Of a stretch of 64,000 bases of DNA, positions 53,630-63,567 are shown one piece after another. The position numbers and the translations under genes were made by a program. The stretch spans positions 7,658 through 71,657 of the forward strand of contig NZ_LMJW01000003.1 in the NCBI RefSeq assembly GCF_001429505.1. Reading direction: 5' to 3'. A model generated the notes under the pieces. That model did not search any database. It was not told where the DNA came from and saw nothing but the letters and a program-made list of their open reading frames with translations. This stretch comes from Allobosea sp. Root483D1 (GTDB lineage: Bacteria; Pseudomonadota; Alphaproteobacteria; Rhizobiales; Beijerinckiaceae). The number at the start of each line of letters is the position of its first letter. Position 1 is the first letter of the stretch.

Positions 53630-54858
53630 AGATCGCGATCATCGGCGCCGGCATCGTCGGCACGGCCACCGCCCACGCTCTGCTCGACGACGGCCACGAG
53701 GTCCTGATCCTCGACAGGGAAGGGCCGGCTTTCGGCCCCTCGCGCGGCAATGCCGGCATCATCGCCCATACCGACGTGCTGCCGATCGCCAGCCCGAACA
53801 TGCTCCGCAAGGTGCCGGGATTCCTGCTCGACCCGCTCGGCCCGCTGGCGATCCGCCTCGGCTATCTCCCACAGTTATTGCCCTGGCTGGCGCGCTTCCT
53901 GCTCGCGGCCCGTCCCGCCGCCTATGAGCGCTCGATCGCCGGCATCGTCGCCATCCAGCAACTGGCGCTGCCGGCCTGGTTGTCGCGCGCCGAGAAGACC
54001 GGGCTCGGCGGGCATATCCACCGCCGCGGCGCGCTCTACACCTATCGCAATCCCGGCGACACCGCCGGCCTCGAAGAGCTCGCCCGGCGCCAGCGCGCCG
54101 CCGGCATCGCCGTCGACATGCTGCAGCCGCAAGAGCTGCGCCAGCTCGAGCCGGCGCTGAAGGACCGCTTCGCCGGCGCCGCCTTCCACCCCGACTGCGC
54201 CCATATCAGCGACCCGCTCGCCCTCACCATGGCGCTCTTCGAGAGCGCGCTGGCGCGCGGCGCCACCTTCGAGAAGGCGCAGGTCGATAACATCTCGCTG
54301 GGCGAGCGCCCTGCCCTGGTCGGGCCCGATGGCTGGCAGCGCGTCGTCGACCGCGTCGTCGTCGCGGCCGGCGCCTGGTCGAAGCCACTGGCGGCCGCGA
54401 TGGGCGACAACATCCCGCTCGACACCGAGCGCGGCTACAATGTCAGCTTTCCGGGCGTGACCGGGCTGACCAACCGCCCGGTCGGCTTCAAGGACCACGG
54501 CTTCGTCATGACCCCGCTCGAAAGCGGCCTGCGCATCGGCGGCGCCGTCGAGTTCGGCGGGCTGGAGGCGCCGCCGAACCATGCCCGCACCAAGGCGCTC
54601 TACGACAAGGCGGCGACGCTGGTGGATGGGCTGCCAGCCTTCGACAGCGGCAAGCTCTGGATGGGCTTTCGCCCGTCGCTGCCGGATTCCCTGCCCGTCA
54701 TCGGCAAGGCCAGCCGCAACCCCAATGTCGTCTACGCCTTCGGCCACGGCCATTACGGCATGACCCAGTCGACAGCGACGGCCGGTCTCGTCGCCGCGCT
54801 GATCGCCGGCCGCCCACCCGCGATCGACCTCGGCCATTTCAGCCCGCAGCGCTTCTGA
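53626..54858 (+). CDS. DadA-like FAD-dependent D-amino acid dehydrogenase
   Basis: 410 aa. FAD motif IAIIGAGIVGTATAHAL, glycine-rich; RGNAGIIAHTDVLPIASP and FRPSLPDSLPVIGK then FGHGHYGMTQ near the C-terminus are typical of DadA. Oxidises D-amino acids or cyclic imino acids. Coupled with the cupin gene. A second, diverged DadA-like gene is at 56555. Confidence 0.9.
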   Translation: MKIAIIGAGIVGTATAHALLDDGHEVLILDREGPAFGPSRGNAGIIAHTDVLPIASPNMLRKVPGFLLDPLGPLAIRLGYLPQLLPWLARFLLAARPAAYERSIAGIVAIQQLALPAWLSRAEKTGLGGHIHRRGALYTYRNPGDTAGLEELARRQRAAGIAVDMLQPQELRQLEPALKDRFAGAAFHPDCAHISDPLALTMALFESALARGATFEKAQVDNISLGERPALVGPDGWQRVVDRVVVAAGAWSKPLAAAMGDNIPLDTERGYNVSFPGVTGLTNRPVGFKDHGFVMTPLESGLRIGGAVEFGGLEAPPNHARTKALYDKAATLVDGLPAFDSGKLWMGFRPSLPDSLPVIGKASRNPNVVYAFGHGHYGMTQSTATAGLVAALIAGRPPAIDLGHFSPQRF

Positions 54859-54926
54859 TGCGATTGCGCTAAGCGTATAGCTTGGCGGGCGGTTGAATCG
54901 GCCTCTCAGCCGGCAGGGGCAACGCC

Positions 54927-55337
54927 ATGATCCGACTCGGCTTTGCGCTTCTTCTGGCTGGCGCGCTCGGCGGCTGCGCCGGCCTGGCGCCGCCGTCCTG
55001 CGCGCCCGGCCAGCAGGCCATGCTCACGGCCGAACTGCTCTTCGGCCGCAAGATCGGCGACCGCATCGGCGTCAGCCAAACCGCCTTCCGCCGCTTCGTC
55101 GATGATGAGGTGACGCCGCGCTTTCCCGACGGGCTCACCATCCTCGACGCCAGCGGACAATATCGCGACCGCGAGCGCGGCGTGCTCATCCGCGAGCCGA
55201 GCAAGCTCATCTTGATCGCGACCCCGGACGAGACCGAGAATCGCGAGAAGCTCGCCGCCATCGCCGAGGCCTACAAGCGCCGCTTCAATCAGCAATCGGT
55301 CGGGCTCATCCTGAAGCCGGCCTGTGCCTCGTTTTAA
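54927..55337 (+). CDS. DUF3574-family lipoprotein
   Basis: 136 aa. Lipobox LGGC at residues 14-18 after a hydrophobic segment; the DUF3574 core has ELLFGRKIGDRIGVSQTAFRRFVDDEVTPRFPDGLTILDASGQYRD and ends FNQQSVGLILKPAC. Outer-face lipoprotein of unknown role. Confidence 0.85.
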   Translation: MIRLGFALLLAGALGGCAGLAPPSCAPGQQAMLTAELLFGRKIGDRIGVSQTAFRRFVDDEVTPRFPDGLTILDASGQYRDRERGVLIREPSKLILIATPDETENREKLAAIAEAYKRRFNQQSVGLILKPACASF

Positions 55338-55468
55338 CGTCAGATCGCCCTGGCGCAGAAAATCGGAAACCCTGTCGCGAAAAGAAGCCGCGAAGTCAGT
55401 GGCCTAGACCCCGTTCCTCAACTAGCCTGACGCAACGGCATAGAAAATGCCGACAAGGGGAAACGCTG

Positions 55469-56344
55469 ATGCAGGCTTCGATCCTGACCGATCTGCTGTT
55501 GCCGCTCGCCATCGGCATCGTCATGCTCGGACTAGGCCTCAGCCTGACGCTCGAGGATTTCCGCCGCGTTGCGCGCTATCCACTCGCCGTCGGCTTCGGG
55601 CTGTTTCTCCAGGTCCTGCTGCTGCCACTCGCCGCCTTCGCGATCGCGATCGGCCTGAAGCTTTCGCCCGATCACGCCATCGGCCTGATGCTGCTCGCAG
55701 CCGCGCCTGGCGGGGCGACGGCCAACATCTACAGCCATCTCGCCCGCGGCGATGTCGCGCTGAACATCACGCTGACAGCGGTCAACAGCCTGCTCTGCCT
55801 GCTGACCCTGCCGATCGTGCTCGACCTATCGCTCGCCTATTTCCTCGGGGCCGACCAATACGTGCCGCCGCCGCACCGCAAGGTGATCGAGGTCAGTGCG
55901 ATCATCCTGATCCCGGTGGCGCTCGGCATGCTTCTGCGGGCGCGGGCCGAGCGCTTCGCCATCCGCGCCGAGACCCCGATCAAGATCTTCTCGATCCTCG
56001 TCCTCGCCGTCCTGATCGCCGGCGCGATCTACATCGAGCGCAAGGCGCTGCTGCCGAGCCTGATCGCGGTCGGCGGAGCCTGCCTCGCCTTCAACCTTGT
56101 CAGCATGCTCACCGGCTATCTCGCGCCGCTGGCCTTGCGCCTGCCGAAGGGCCAGGCGATCGCGATCGCCATGGAAATCGGCATCCACAATGCGGCGCTG
56201 GCGATCTTCATCGCGCTGAACGTGCTGCGCAACCCGGCCGCGGCCGTGGTGCCCGGCATCTACAGCCTGGTCATGTACGTGACCGCCTCGGCCTTCGCCG
56301 CCTGGCTGCTGCGATCCAGCAGGAATACGCCCGCCAGAGCCTGA
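55469..56344 (+). CDS. BASS-family sodium-coupled transporter
   Basis: 291 aa, about nine hydrophobic spans. Bile acid:sodium symporter features: MLGLGLSLTLEDFRRVARYP, LAAAPGGATANIYSHLARGDVALNITLTAVNS and EIGIHNAALAIFIAL. Substrate is an organic anion; the neighbours suggest an acid metabolite. A second BASS-like transporter lies at 58173. Confidence 0.88.
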   Translation: MQASILTDLLLPLAIGIVMLGLGLSLTLEDFRRVARYPLAVGFGLFLQVLLLPLAAFAIAIGLKLSPDHAIGLMLLAAAPGGATANIYSHLARGDVALNITLTAVNSLLCLLTLPIVLDLSLAYFLGADQYVPPPHRKVIEVSAIILIPVALGMLLRARAERFAIRAETPIKIFSILVLAVLIAGAIYIERKALLPSLIAVGGACLAFNLVSMLTGYLAPLALRLPKGQAIAIAMEIGIHNAALAIFIALNVLRNPAAAVVPGIYSLVMYVTASAFAAWLLRSSRNTPARA

Positions 56345-56365
56345 TCTCCCGCCCAAGAAACGCGT

Positions 56366-56473
56366 GTCGTCCCGGGCGACCGGAGGGAGACCCGGGACCC
56401 ATTCCGGAACCTATCTCGGTGAGGCTCCGGAATGGATCCCGGATCTCCGCTTCGCTCCGTCCGGGATGACACC
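56366..56473 (+). repeat. Intergenic palindromic repeat, family B, copy 1
   Basis: About 108 bp, nearly identical to 60733-60840. Central arms CCATTCCGGA (56399-56408) and TCCGGAATGG (56426-56435); outer arms GTCGTCCCGGG and its complement near TCCGGGATGAC. Confidence 0.85.
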
Positions 56474-56554
56474 CTGATGGATGTCGAAGCTCAACCTCTA
56501 GAACCCGCACAATTTTGGGCCAGACTCCTCAGGATGAGGCCTGAGAAAGTGGGC

Positions 56555-57802
56555 TCAGCCGAAACGCGCCGGTGCGAACGGGGTCGGGTCGACGAAGACC
56601 TTCTGGCCGCTCACCATCTCGGCGACCATGCGCCCGGTCACCGCCGCCAGCGTCAGCCCGTGATGGGCATGGCCGAAGGAGAACCAGAGGTTCCGGTGCT
56701 TCGGCGCTGGCCCGATGATCGGCATCATGTCCGGCGTGCACGGCCGGTTGCCGAGCCACGGCTCGGCATCGAGCCGCTCGCCGAGCGGGAACAAGGTCTT
56801 GGCGATCGGCTCGGCGCGGGCAAGCTGCACCGGCGTCTTCGGCGCGCCGCGATTGGCGAATTCGGCACCGGTGGTGAGGCGGATGCCCTGTCGCATCGGC
56901 GCCAGGAAATAGCCGCGCTCGGTGTCGAGCACCGGATGGTTCAGCACGGCGTTGCCGAGCGGCTTGTAATGCATGTGGTAGCCGCGCTTGACCGCGAGCG
57001 GCAGGTGATAGCCGAGTCGGTTCGTCAGCACGTCGGCCCAGGGCCCGAGCGCGACGATCGCATCCATGCCGAGCGCCTTGGTGCCGTCAGCCAGCGTCAC
57101 GCTCCAGCGATCGCCATCCTGCGTCAGCGTGGCGGCATCGCCCTGGGCGAAGCGCCCGCCGAGCTTTTCGAACAGCGCGAGATAGGCCTTGGACAGGCCG
57201 AGCGGGTCGATCACAGTCACCGGGTCGGTCCAGTGCAGGCCGCCGATCAGGCTCTGGTCGAGATGCGGCTCCTCGGCCCGCAAGGCAGCGACGTCGAGTG
57301 CGCGATGGTTCAGGCCGTAATCGCGCTTCCAGCGCTCGGCTTCCGCGAGCCGTTCATCCTGCTGCGCTTGCGTGCGGAAGACCTTCATCCAGCCCTTGCG
57401 GCGCAGCAGGTCGGTCGCGCCCGCTTCCTGTGCCAGCGCATCGTGCTCGGTCACGCAATGCTCGATCAGGGTCGCGTATTTGTGGGCGATCGCCTCATGC
57501 TGCGAGGCGCGCGAATGCATCCAGTACGACCACAGGAACGGCGCGAGCTTCGGGATCGCATTCCAGTGATAATGCGCGTCGATGGTGTTGTTCATCGCAT
57601 AGCGGATGAGCGCACCGAAATCATGCGGGAAGCCGTAGGGGTAGACGCCCTCGCGCTGGATCAGGCCGGCATTGCCGTAGCTGGTCTCACCGCCGGGCTG
57701 GCCGCGATCGACCAGCAGCACCGAACGGCCCGCCTTCTGCAGATGCAGCGCCACCGAAATCCCGACGATGCCCGCCCCAACAACGATCGCGTCCGTGCGC
57801 AT
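56555..57802 (-). CDS. DadA-like FAD-dependent amino acid dehydrogenase
   Basis: 415 aa. FAD motif AIVVGAGIVGISVALHLQKAG, then GQPGGETSYGNAGLIQREG. The C-terminal signature is RPCTPDMMPIIGPAPKHRNLWFSFGHAHHGLTLAAVTGRMVAE. About 30% like its neighbour by eye. Transcribed toward the repeat. Confidence 0.9.
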   Translation of the reverse strand: MRTDAIVVGAGIVGISVALHLQKAGRSVLLVDRGQPGGETSYGNAGLIQREGVYPYGFPHDFGALIRYAMNNTIDAHYHWNAIPKLAPFLWSYWMHSRASQHEAIAHKYATLIEHCVTEHDALAQEAGATDLLRRKGWMKVFRTQAQQDERLAEAERWKRDYGLNHRALDVAALRAEEPHLDQSLIGGLHWTDPVTVIDPLGLSKAYLALFEKLGGRFAQGDAATLTQDGDRWSVTLADGTKALGMDAIVALGPWADVLTNRLGYHLPLAVKRGYHMHYKPLGNAVLNHPVLDTERGYFLAPMRQGIRLTTGAEFANRGAPKTPVQLARAEPIAKTLFPLGERLDAEPWLGNRPCTPDMMPIIGPAPKHRNLWFSFGHAHHGLTLAAVTGRMVAEMVSGQKVFVDPTPFAPARFG

Positions 57803-58172
57803 TTAATCTGTCTCCGCCAGCCTTCCCCTCCTGCAAGAATAGCGCCGGACGCGGCGCTGTCAGCTCTTGTGTGGAATATTGCGGGATATCCGGCAAAGTT
57901 TCGTATTTTATGCAGCACCAATGACATGACGGCTGGCCAAAGAACCTTCCACGCCAAAATTGCACAAGTTTCTGCGGTCAAGGCTAGCCGTCATCCTGGC
58001 CGCCGCGAAGCGGCGCGCCGGAATCCATCGGAGGGCTTCGCACGCTACAATGGATTCCGGACCAGCGCCGCTCCGCGGCCTGTCCATAATGACCGGGCTT
58101 AGATCGAGACGCACCGCCAAGTCGCCGACAGCGCCCCAGCAATGACGGCGGGCCGCCCTGCGCCAGCACCAG
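57803..58172. other. Intergenic region with palindromic repeat
   Basis: 370 nt between the divergent DadA-like gene and the BASS-type transporter. It contains a repeat at 57988-58094. No gene or distinct operator recognised. Confidence 0.6.
57988..58094 (+). repeat. Intergenic palindromic repeat, family C
   Basis: Contains perfect 11-bp arms CCGGAATCCAT (58018-58028) and ATGGATTCCGG (58050-58060) and a GCCGC/GCGGC hairpin around 57999-58015. It has the same overall plan (GTCAT...ATGAC ends) as families A and B. Confidence 0.65.
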
Positions 58173-59198
58173 ATGACGCCGCGGTCCGGATCGGCCAGTG
58201 TGGCGCTCCGTTTCGCTCTCCCGGTTTCGATGCTCTCCGCCCTCGCCTCCGCCCTCGCTCTGCTCGGCCGCTACGGCACGCAAGGCTTCGCGCTCTCGAT
58301 CTTCCTTGGGCTCGCCTTGCCGCAGTTCTCGGCGGCGGCGCGCCCGCTCCTGCCGATCACGATCTTCTGCTTCACCACGGTGGTGTTCATGCGCGCCGAT
58401 CTCGGCGTCATCGCCGGGCTGGTGCGCCGGCCGGCGAAGCTGATCGTGACCTGCCTCTGGCTGCTCTTCGTCCCGGCCCTGCTGATCGCGGCGGCCCTCC
58501 TGCTGCTCGGTCGCGAAGCGCTCGATCCCGGCCTCCTGCTCGGCATCGCGATCATGGGCGCGGCACCGCCGATCATGTCCTCCCCCGCGGTCGCCATTCT
58601 CTACGGCTTCGAGCCTTCTCTGATCATCGCCGGCGTCATCGTCACCACGATCGCAAGCCCGCTGATCGCGCCATTCCTGGTCGACTGGCTGGCGGGAGCC
58701 GCCGTCCCGCTCGACCGGCTGGCGCTGGCCCTGCGGCTCGTGATGTTCATCGGCGGCGGCATGGTCGTCGCATTCGCCATTCGGCGCTGGCTCGGAGCCG
58801 AACGCATCCGTGCGCTGAAACCCAATCTCGATGGCTTTGGCGTGCTGATGTACTTCATCTTCGCCATCGCGGCGATGGACGGCGTCACCAAGGCGGCGAT
58901 GGAACGACCGGGCCAGGTCGCGCTCTTCCTCGCCGTGGCCTTCCTGGTCTCGGCGGTCGGCCTCGCCAGCGCCTGGCTGGCCTTGCGCCGCTTTCCCCGC
59001 TCCGAGCGCTTCATGATCGGCTATGGCACCGGCCAGCGGAACATGGGCCTCCTGGTCGCGGCGCTCGGCGCCGGCGTGCCGCCGACCACCTTCCTCTACT
59101 TCGCGCTGGCCCAGTTCCCGATCTATCTCCTGCCCTGGCTGCTGCGCGGTGTCGCAGCGCGTATCAGGCGCCGAGAAGCCTCTGCTGACGCAGGGTGA
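58173..59198 (+). CDS. BASS-like membrane transporter
   Basis: 341 aa with about nine to ten hydrophobic spans. Bile acid:sodium symporter-like pattern: IFLGLALPQFSAAARPLLPITIFCFTTVVFMRADLGVI, GIAIMGAAPPIMSSPAVAIL and GYGTGQRNMGLLVAALG. Substrate unknown; it sits in an area of catabolic genes. The ATG at 58173 or a GTG at 58200 could start it. Confidence 0.8.
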   Translation: MTPRSGSASVALRFALPVSMLSALASALALLGRYGTQGFALSIFLGLALPQFSAAARPLLPITIFCFTTVVFMRADLGVIAGLVRRPAKLIVTCLWLLFVPALLIAAALLLLGREALDPGLLLGIAIMGAAPPIMSSPAVAILYGFEPSLIIAGVIVTTIASPLIAPFLVDWLAGAAVPLDRLALALRLVMFIGGGMVVAFAIRRWLGAERIRALKPNLDGFGVLMYFIFAIAAMDGVTKAAMERPGQVALFLAVAFLVSAVGLASAWLALRRFPRSERFMIGYGTGQRNMGLLVAALGAGVPPTTFLYFALAQFPIYLLPWLLRGVAARIRRREASADAG

Positions 59199-59262
59199 CC
59201 AGGCCGGCCCCAAGCTGCCTGTCACCGGCCGCTTTGACGGCTGGGCAAAGGGGACCATATCG

Positions 59263-59934
59263 ATGAAGCTCTATTCCGGACCACTCAGCCTGTTCGGCCG
59301 CAAGGTCGAGATCGCCCTTGCCGAGAAGGGGCTGGCCTTCGAGCGCGTCGTGGTCTCGTTCAACCAGATGGTCGGTTATAATCCGAAGCACCCTGACGTG
59401 CTCGCCGCCAATCCGAAGGGGCAGGTCCCGGTCCTGATCGATGGCGAGCTGACCCTCTACGATTCCACCCTGATCCTCGAATATCTCGACGAGGCCTATC
59501 CGCAGCCACCGCTCTACCCCGCGACGCCAGTCGAACGGGCGCGCTGTCGCCAGCACGAACTCTTCGCCGACGAGGTGGTGTTCGGCGCGCTGCGCCAGCT
59601 TTTCCACCGCAACGGCGAACGCCTGCCACAGGCGGAGCTGGAGCAGGCGGAAAGCGAGGCCAGGGCAGCCGAAGCCCTGCTGGCGCGCTATTTCGTCGAG
59701 ATCGAAGCGGTGCTCGGCCAGAAGCCCTATCTCTGCGGTGCCTTCTCCGTCGCCGACATCGCGCTGTTTCTGATGGTGCACTATGTCCGTCGGCTGGACG
59801 GGCCGTCATTCGCCGCCCTTCCGGCGCTCGCGGCGTGGTACGAGCGGGTCGGCGCGCGCCCGGTCTTCGCGGCCCAGCTGACCGAGATCGCCGATTGGGA
59901 CCGCAAGCTTTCGCTGCCGCTCCAGCGCCTCTAG
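59263..59934 (+). CDS. Glutathione S-transferase family protein, copy 1
   Basis: 223 aa. Thioredoxin-like N-terminal part (LYSGPLSLFGRKVEIALAEKGL, NPKGQVPVLIDGE, LYDSTLILEYLDEAYP) and a helical C-terminal domain (FSVADIALFLMVHY). Ser in the SLF motif is a likely catalytic residue. Tandem with a near paralogue 81 nt downstream. Confidence 0.9.
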   Translation: MKLYSGPLSLFGRKVEIALAEKGLAFERVVVSFNQMVGYNPKHPDVLAANPKGQVPVLIDGELTLYDSTLILEYLDEAYPQPPLYPATPVERARCRQHELFADEVVFGALRQLFHRNGERLPQAELEQAESEARAAEALLARYFVEIEAVLGQKPYLCGAFSVADIALFLMVHYVRRLDGPSFAALPALAAWYERVGARPVFAAQLTEIADWDRKLSLPLQRL

Positions 59935-60015
59935 CTCCGGGAAAGAAATCCCTGCTGACGCGAGCTGACTGCAAGCTTTGTCAGAGTTCTGGCAAGCAAA
60001 ACCGGAGTTCCTGCC

Positions 60016-60693
60016 ATGATCACGCTCTACTCGGGGCCGCTCAGCCTGTTCTCGCGCAAGATCGAGATCGCTTTACGCGAAAAGGGCCTCGCCTTCGAGC
60101 GGATCATGGTGCCGTTCAACCAGACGACCGGCTACGATCCCAAGCATCCCGAAGTCGTCGCCATCAACCCCAAGCACCAGGTGCCGGTGCTGAACGATGA
60201 CGGGCTGGTGCTCTATGATTCCACCGTGATCCTCGAATATCTCGAGGACGCCTATCCTGAGCCGCCCCTCTTTCCGCTCTGCCCTGGCGCGCGCGCCCGC
60301 TGCCGGCTGAACGAGCTCTATGCCGACGAGATCATGCTGCAGGCGCTGAAGCCGCTGATGCACCGCACCAGCCCGCCCAGCACCGACCAGACCAGGCGCT
60401 TCGCTCAGGAGGCCGACGCGCTGATCGCCGAGCATGCTCTGGAAAAGCACTATGCCGTGCTCGAAGACAGGCTCGCTGGCCGTGACTTCTTCGGCGACGC
60501 CGTTTCGATCGCCGACATCGCCCTGTTCATGAGCGTGCTGTTCTCACTTCGCCTCGGCGGTCCCTCGCTTGCTCCGTTCGACGGCCTGTCGCGCTGGTTC
60601 GATCGCCTGAAGCTCCGGCCTGCCTTCACCCAGGCCGCCGTCGAGATCGCCGAGGCCGACCGGCGCCTGTCATTTCCGTTGAAGCGGGCTTGA
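60016..60693 (+). CDS. Glutathione S-transferase family protein, copy 2
   Basis: 225 aa, starting LYSGPLSLFSRKIEIALREKGLAFERI, so very close to copy 1 in the N-terminal half and more divergent after. Same gene order and direction, hence a local duplication with later divergence in the substrate-binding domain. Confidence 0.9.
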   Translation: MITLYSGPLSLFSRKIEIALREKGLAFERIMVPFNQTTGYDPKHPEVVAINPKHQVPVLNDDGLVLYDSTVILEYLEDAYPEPPLFPLCPGARARCRLNELYADEIMLQALKPLMHRTSPPSTDQTRRFAQEADALIAEHALEKHYAVLEDRLAGRDFFGDAVSIADIALFMSVLFSLRLGGPSLAPFDGLSRWFDRLKLRPAFTQAAVEIAEADRRLSFPLKRA

Positions 60694-60732
60694 CGGTGGC
60701 GGAGAAACCTCCTGCTTCGCGATAAGAGCGGC

Positions 60733-60840
60733 GTCGTCCCGGGCGACCGCAGGGAGACCCGGGACCCATTCCGGAATCTCTCCTGGGAAGGCTCCGGAAT
60801 GGATCCCGGATCTCCGCTACGCTCCGTCCGGGATGACACC
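60733..60840 (+). repeat. Intergenic palindromic repeat, family B, copy 2
   Basis: Nearly identical to 56366-56473, with differences mainly in the central loop (ATCTCTCCTGGGAAG against ACCTATCTCGGTGAG). Same palindromic arms. Confidence 0.85.
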
Positions 60841-60882
60841 GGAATGGTTTCGCGATTGAGCGAAACAGGCTAAACGCCCCGC

Positions 60883-61563
60883 ATGAGCACGATCCGCATC
60901 GCCCCATCCATCCTCTCCGCCGATTTCGCCAAGCTCGGCGAGGAGGTTCGCGCCATCGACGAGGCCGGCGCCGACTGGATCCATTGCGATGTGATGGACG
61001 GGCATTTCGTGCCCAACATCACTTTCGGCCCCGACGTCCTGAAGGCGATCCGGCCGCACACCAAGAAGTTCTTCGACGTGCATCTGATGATCGCGCCGGT
61101 CGACCCTTACATCGAGGCCTTCGCCAAGGCCGGCGCCGACCTGATCTCTTTCCACGTTGAAGCAGGCCCGCATCCGCACCGGACGATCCAGGCGATCAAG
61201 GCGCAGGGCAAGCAGGCCGGCATCGTGCTCAATCCCGGCACGCCGGCGAGCGCAGCCGAACCGCTGATCGGCGACGTCGACCTGATCCTGCTGATGACGG
61301 TCAACCCCGGCTTTGGCGGACAGAGCTTCATCCATTCGGTGGTCGACAAGATCGCGCAAATTCGGGCCCTGATCGGCGACCGGCCGATCGCGCTCGAGAT
61401 TGACGGCGGCGCCACGCCCGAAACCGCGCCGCTCGCGGTCAAGGCCGGCGCGGATGTGCTCGTCGCCGGCTCCGCGGTGTTCAAGGGCGGGCCATCAGCC
61501 TATGCCGGCAACATCGCCGCCATCCGCAAGGCGGCGGAGGCGGCGCGCGGCGACTGGGTTTGA
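60883..61563 (+). CDS. rpe: Ribulose-phosphate 3-epimerase
   Basis: 226 aa TIM barrel: [38 protein letters not shown] with metal-ligand His residues, [13 protein letters not shown] and EIDGGATPE. Interconverts ribulose 5-phosphate and xylulose 5-phosphate. Not in an operon with neighbours. Confidence 0.95.
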   Translation: MSTIRIAPSILSADFAKLGEEVRAIDEAGADWIHCDVMDGHFVPNITFGPDVLKAIRPHTKKFFDVHLMIAPVDPYIEAFAKAGADLISFHVEAGPHPHRTIQAIKAQGKQAGIVLNPGTPASAAEPLIGDVDLILLMTVNPGFGGQSFIHSVVDKIAQIRALIGDRPIALEIDGGATPETAPLAVKAGADVLVAGSAVFKGGPSAYAGNIAAIRKAAEAARGDWV

Positions 61564-61570
61564 GCAAAGC

Positions 61571-61676
61571 GTCATGCTCGGGCTTGACCCGAGCATCTCA
61601 GACCGGAAGAGGCTCCCATAGCGCCCTCTCGTCACGAGATTCTCGGGTCTACGCTTCGCTCCGCTCGGGAATGACG
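61571..61676 (+). repeat. Intergenic palindromic repeat, family A, copy 3
   Basis: Hairpin ATGCTCGGG-CTTGA-CCCGAGCAT then CTCAGACCGG and end TCGGGAATGACG. Shorter middle than copies 1 and 2. Arms differ from copy 1 by paired changes. Confidence 0.75.
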
Positions 61677-61684
61677 GCTTAGTT

Positions 61685-62035
61685 CTAAAGATCGATCGCG
61701 GCGAAGCCGCCATAGATCAGGCGCGTTCCGTCGAATGGCATCGGGTTGGCGCCCGGCTGCATGCGCGGATCTTCCATCAGCTTCGCCCATCCGGCATCGC
61801 GCGCCTCCTTGCTCGGCCACTCGACCCAGGAGAAGACGACGACCTCGTCATCCTTGGCCGCGACGGCGCGATAGAAATCGGTCTGCTTGCCGCGCGGAAC
61901 ATCGTCGCCCCAGGACTCGAAAACGCGCGTCGCGCCGTATTCCTTGAATAGCGGCGCGGCCTTGCGGGCATGCTCGGCATAGGCCTCGCGATTGGCGGCA
62001 GGTACGGCTGCAACGAAACCATCGACATAGGACAT
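61685..62035 (-). CDS. DUF1428 family protein
   Basis: 116 aa. DUF1428 (YbaA-like) dimeric alpha-beta barrel: YVDGFVAAVPAANREAYAEHARKAAPLFKEYGATRVFESWGDDVP, EVVVFSWVEWPSKEARDAGWAKLMEDPRM and FDGTRLIYGGFAAI. Function not known. Divergent from purB. Confidence 0.9.
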   Translation of the reverse strand: MSYVDGFVAAVPAANREAYAEHARKAAPLFKEYGATRVFESWGDDVPRGKQTDFYRAVAAKDDEVVVFSWVEWPSKEARDAGWAKLMEDPRMQPGANPMPFDGTRLIYGGFAAIDL

Positions 62036-62216
62036 CGGTCTTTTCCTCCTTGGGTCTGTCGGCGCTCCACAAGCCAGGAGCGCCCTGCCCAGCCGGCGCG
62101 GACGCTAGGCATGGCCAGGGCCCGAAGCTGTCAGCAGCGGCCTTCCGGCATTCCGTCGCGGGCCGCTACGTGCTAGCGAGCCGGCAAGCCCTTTATTATC
62201 ACGCCGCGAGCTCAGC

Positions 62217-63524
62217 ATGATCCCCCGCTATTCCCGCCCCGAGATGGTCGCGATCTGGGAGCCGCAGACGCGCTTCCGCATCTGGTTCGAAATCGAGGCG
62301 CACGCCACCGACAAGCTCGCCGAGCTCGGAGTCGTGCCGAAGGAAGCGGCCGCGACGATCTGGGCCAAGGCCAAGGACGCGACCTTCGATGTCGCCCGCA
62401 TCGACGAGATCGAGCGCGTCACCAAGCACGACGTCATCGCCTTCCTGACCCATCTCGCCGAGATCGTCGGCCCCGAGGCTCGCTTCGTCCATCAGGGCAT
62501 GACTTCCTCCGACGTGCTCGACACCACGCTCGCCGTCCAGCTCGCCCGCGCCGCCGACCTCCTGATCGCCGATGTCGACGCGCTGCTCGCCGCCATCAAG
62601 CGCCGGGCCTTCGAACACAAGCTGACGCCGACCATCGGCCGCTCGCACGGCATCCATGCCGAGCCGGTCACCTTCGGCCTCAAGCTCGCCCAGGCCTATG
62701 CCGAGTTCGATCGCTGCCGCGCCCGGCTCGTCGCCGCGCGCATTGAGATCGCGACCTGCGCGATTTCCGGCGCCGTCGGCACCTTCGCCAATATCGACCC
62801 GCAGGTTGAGGAATACGTTGCGGAGAAGATGGGCCTGACGCCGGAGCCGGTCTCGACCCAGGTCATCCCGCGCGATCGCCACGCCATGTTCTTCGCCACG
62901 CTCGGCGTCGTCGCCTCCAGCGTCGAGCGCCTCGCCACCGAGATCCGCCATCTCCAGCGCACCGAGGTCTACGAAGCCGAGGAGTATTTCTCGCCGGGCC
63001 AGAAGGGCTCCTCGGCGATGCCGCACAAGCGCAATCCCGTCCTGACCGAGAACCTGACCGGCCTCGCCCGTCTCGTGCGCGGCATGGTCACCCCGGCGCT
63101 GGAGAACGTCGCGCTCTGGCACGAGCGCGACATCTCACACTCCTCGGTCGAGCGTATGATCGGCCCCGATGCGACGGTGACGCTCGATTTCGCCCTCGCC
63201 CGCCTGACAGGCGTCATCGACAAGCTGCTGATCTATCCGCAGAACATGCGGAAGAACCTCGACAAGCTTGGAGGCCTGCACAATTCGCAGCGCGTCCTGC
63301 TCGCCTTGACCCAGGCCGGCGCCAGCCGCGAGGACAGCTATTCCATGGTCCAGCGCAACGCGATGCGCACCTGGGAGCACGGCGAGGACTTCCTCACCAA
63401 CCTCAAGGCCGACAAGGACGTCACCGCGAAGCTCTCGGTGGCGCAACTGGAGGCGATGTTCGACGAGGGCTACCACTTCAAGCACGTCGACACGATCTTC
63501 CGCCGGGTGTTCGGGGAGGCGTGA
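62217..63524 (+). CDS. purB: Adenylosuccinate lyase
   Basis: 435 aa. Typical PurB: IPRYSRPEMVAIWEPQTRFRIWFEIEAHA, HQGMTSSDVLDTTLAVQL, GRSHGIHAEPVTFGLK and KGSSAMPHKRNPVLTENL. Acts twice in purine synthesis. ATG at 62217. Confidence 0.95.
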   Translation: MIPRYSRPEMVAIWEPQTRFRIWFEIEAHATDKLAELGVVPKEAAATIWAKAKDATFDVARIDEIERVTKHDVIAFLTHLAEIVGPEARFVHQGMTSSDVLDTTLAVQLARAADLLIADVDALLAAIKRRAFEHKLTPTIGRSHGIHAEPVTFGLKLAQAYAEFDRCRARLVAARIEIATCAISGAVGTFANIDPQVEEYVAEKMGLTPEPVSTQVIPRDRHAMFFATLGVVASSVERLATEIRHLQRTEVYEAEEYFSPGQKGSSAMPHKRNPVLTENLTGLARLVRGMVTPALENVALWHERDISHSSVERMIGPDATVTLDFALARLTGVIDKLLIYPQNMRKNLDKLGGLHNSQRVLLALTQAGASREDSYSMVQRNAMRTWEHGEDFLTNLKADKDVTAKLSVAQLEAMFDEGYHFKHVDTIFRRVFGEA

Positions 63525-63567
63525 CGCGCCTGCTGGACTTCACGCGACGCGACCCTATCTAGCGGCC

